In this document: piece after piece, positions 14,113 to 15,609 of the stretch
Numbering within the stretch: position 1 is the first letter of the stretch
Layout: every line of letters begins with the position of its first letter
DNA from: JBFMFH01 sp040752275
Lineage (GTDB): Bacteria > Acidobacteriota > Vicinamibacteria > Vicinamibacterales > JAKQTR01
Length of the DNA: 15,609 bases
Assembly: GCA_040752275.1 (NCBI GenBank)
Contig: JBFMFH010000066.1
Span: forward strand, 1 to 15,609
Direction of reading: 5' to 3'
Notes under the pieces: model-generated
Told to the model about the DNA's origin: nothing
Seen by the model: the letters and a program-made list of their open reading frames with translations, nothing else
The model's database searches: none
Position numbers and translations under genes: made by a program

Positions 14113-15396
14113 TCAGTCCCCAAACGGCTTCTCCAGCGACGGGCTCTGTGGCGTGAAGAGTTCCGCTCCGGCGGGTGTGATGAGCATGTCGTCCTCCACG
14201 CGCACACCGAACTCACCCCTGATGTAGATGCCCGGCTCGTTGCTGAAGGTCATGCCCGGGGCGAGCGGCAGCGTGTTGCCGCGGACGAGGTACGGCCACT
14301 CGTGGCCGTCCATGCCCATGCCGTGGCCGAGGCGGTGGGAGAAGTGCGTGTCGTCGGGGCCGAACCCGGCGTCGGCGATGACCTTGCGCGCGGCCGCGTC
14401 CACGTCCTCGCAGGGCAGTCCGGGCCGGGCGGTGGCGAGAGCCGCGTCCTGCGCCTTGCGGACGATGTCGAAGACACGCGTCATCGTGCTGGTGGGCTTG
14501 CCGAGCACGAACGTGCGGGAGATGTCCGAGCGGTAACCGTCGACGCTGCACCCGCCGTCGATGAGCAGGATGGTCCCCTCGCGGACGGCCTGCGGCGTGA
14601 CGGAACCGTGCGGCAGGGCCGAGTGCTCGCCGACTTGCACACCCGCGCCGCCCTGGAACCCGAGTCGCGCGTGCGCGGCCGAGACGAGGGCGGCGAAGTC
14701 GCTCTGCGTCATGCCCTCCCGGAGCGCCTGCCAGGCGGCCGCGTACGCCTTGAGCGTGACGCGCGACGCCAGGCGCATCAGCTCGATCTCGTGGGCGTCC
14801 TTGACCTGCCGGCATCCGGCCGTCACCGGGGTGCCGCTCACGGTCCTGATTGCAGGCGCAGCCGCGGCGATTCCGTCACTGAAGACGAACCGCACGGTCT
14901 CCTCGATCCCCAGCGTGCCGGATCGCATACCCCGATCGCCGAAGCCCCTGGCCACCAGGGCGTACGGATCCTCGTGCTCGTGCCAGGTCAGTACGGCCGC
15001 GCCCTTCAACGGCCCCGAGTCGAGCTGCTCGCGCGCGCGCTCTTCTTCGAAGTGCGGGCAGACGACGAAGTCGCTGCCCTTGGCGGTCAAGAAGATCCCG
15101 AAGAACCGCTCGCTCAGCCACCACTGGACGTTCGTGAAGTACACCGTCGAGGTGCCGCCGGCAAGCAGAACGGCGTCCAGCTTCCGATCGGTCATGAGGC
15201 GGCGTGCCCGCTCGATGCGCAGCCCCCGTTCTTCGCTCGTGATGGGCCGCATCTCGGATCGCATCGATGAGAGCGCGGCAATCGACGGCGGAAGCGCGGC
15301 GGCGCCGTCCGGCGGCTGGGCCTCCGAGGCGGCAGGCGCCAGTGCGACACCGGCCGATGTGGCGGCAAGCGAGAGGAAATCACGGCGGTTGATCAT
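14113..15396 (-). CDS. Tat-exported M24 family metallopeptidase (Xaa-Pro dipeptidase-like)
   Basis: 427 residues from the ATG at 15394-15396, with AGGAG (complement of 15405-15409) 8 nt upstream; the in-frame start at 15528 is rejected because it precedes a complete signal peptide with 44 low-complexity residues. The N-terminus INRRDFLSLAATSAGVALAP is a twin-arginine signal, so the folded, metal-loaded enzyme is exported to the periplasm. A creatinase-like N-domain (about 50-195) is followed by a pita-bread M24 domain (about 200-415). Its metal ligands D280 and D291 (LLIDGGCSVDGYRSDISRTF), H358 (LGHGMG), E387 (FSNEPGIY) and E401 (VRVEDDM) are all present, plus H365. Such enzymes release N-terminal residues before proline or split Xaa-Pro dipeptides. 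It ends 47 bp from the methyltransferase stop. Confidence 0.85.
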   Translation of the reverse strand: MINRRDFLSLAATSAGVALAPAASEAQPPDGAAALPPSIAALSSMRSEMRPITSEERGLRIERARRLMTDRKLDAVLLAGGTSTVYFTNVQWWLSERFFGIFLTAKGSDFVVCPHFEEERAREQLDSGPLKGAAVLTWHEHEDPYALVARGFGDRGMRSGTLGIEETVRFVFSDGIAAAAPAIRTVSGTPVTAGCRQVKDAHEIELMRLASRVTLKAYAAAWQALREGMTQSDFAALVSAAHARLGFQGGAGVQVGEHSALPHGSVTPQAVREGTILLIDGGCSVDGYRSDISRTFVLGKPTSTMTRVFDIVRKAQDAALATARPGLPCEDVDAAARKVIADAGFGPDDTHFSHRLGHGMGMDGHEWPYLVRGNTLPLAPGMTFSNEPGIYIRGEFGVRVEDDMLITPAGAELFTPQSPSLEKPFGD

Positions 15397-15474
15397 GGAA
15401 CGGACTCCTGATGCCCCGAACGGACGTGTGCCGGCGCCGCCTGCTCCGAGGCCGCGGGCTGCCTTCGACGTGGC

Positions 15475-15497
15475 GCAGGCCGGGAACGCCGGCCTGC
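15475..15497 (-). repeat. Perfect 9-bp stem-loop upstream of the M24 peptidase gene
   Basis: GCAGGCCGG and CCGGCCTGC pair without mismatch around a 5-nt loop. It lies 79 bp before the peptidase ATG, in sequence with no supported gene (15397-15609). It may be a leader structure, the terminator of a gene beyond the right edge, or chance in GC-rich DNA. A -10-like TAACAT on the minus strand (complement of 15558-15563) lies further upstream, without a matching -35. Confidence 0.35.
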
Positions 15498-15609
15498 AAT
15501 CTCCGTCCCCGGCGCCTGATCGACCCACGTGAGCGGCGCGCCGAGCACCGGGCGGGGATGTTACAGGAACGCCACGCCCTGCGCCACACGTGCGGGAGGT
15601 TCGCCGCGC

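Noticed and set aside
14113..15528. Longer N-terminus of the M24 peptidase from 15528
   Set aside because: It would bury the Tat signal behind 44 low-complexity residues, and the AGGAG site supports the start at 15396.
1..15609. CRISPR arrays, insertion sequences, tRNA genes or attachment sites
   Set aside because: No regularly spaced repeats, transposase motifs, tRNA cloverleaf sequence or long flanking repeats were seen.

Overview
The window is GC-rich chromosomal DNA from a Gram-negative bacterium, and the gene families point to Acidobacteriota, most likely a Vicinamibacteria-type lineage. The clues are an Oar-like TonB-dependent receptor with an N-terminal carboxypeptidase-regulatory-like domain, a very large Asp-box (BNR/sortilin-like) propeller protein, and an HTH-TM-TPR regulator whose N-terminus has the wording typical of that phylum. 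The taxonomic call is inference; no rRNA or tRNA gene is visible. I see no insertion sequence, CRISPR array, prophage or integron.

Layout, left to right. (1) 1-1622, plus strand: the 3' part of dapD (left edge cut by the window) overlapping a dapE-like M20 deacylase; together they make two steps of the succinylase route to meso-diaminopimelate and lysine. (2) 1678-7451, minus strand: a TonB-dependent receptor followed, past a long intercistronic stem-loop, by a secreted Asp-box propeller protein. (3) 7452-7847: a 396-bp divergent control region with a perfect AGCACGT-N6-ACGTGCT palindrome. (4) 7848-9212, plus strand: a membrane-tethered HTH-TM-TPR regulator, divergent from the receptor. (5) 9219-11943, minus strand: a LytS-type sensor kinase, a LytTR response regulator (ATGA overlap), then a short signal peptidase I. 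A near-consensus sigma-70-like promoter lies upstream of the kinase. (6) 12125-14065, plus strand: a NuoI subunit without other complex I genes beside it, a calcineurin-like phosphoesterase with a Dbr1-like layout, and a SAM methyltransferase resembling PmtA-type phospholipid methyltransferases. (7) 14113-15396, minus strand: a Tat-exported M24 (Xaa-Pro dipeptidase-like) peptidase.

The part most likely to be a little-described system is 1678-9212. There a regulator predicted to sense with a periplasmic TPR domain and bind DNA with its cytoplasmic head is divergent from an outer-membrane receptor and an exported double-propeller protein. The regulatory link is inference from gene order. The rest is mostly housekeeping or signalling genes in unusual company, such as an orphan nuoI and lepB behind a LytSR pair. 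Nothing looks recently transferred, and all genes share the same GC-rich coding style.
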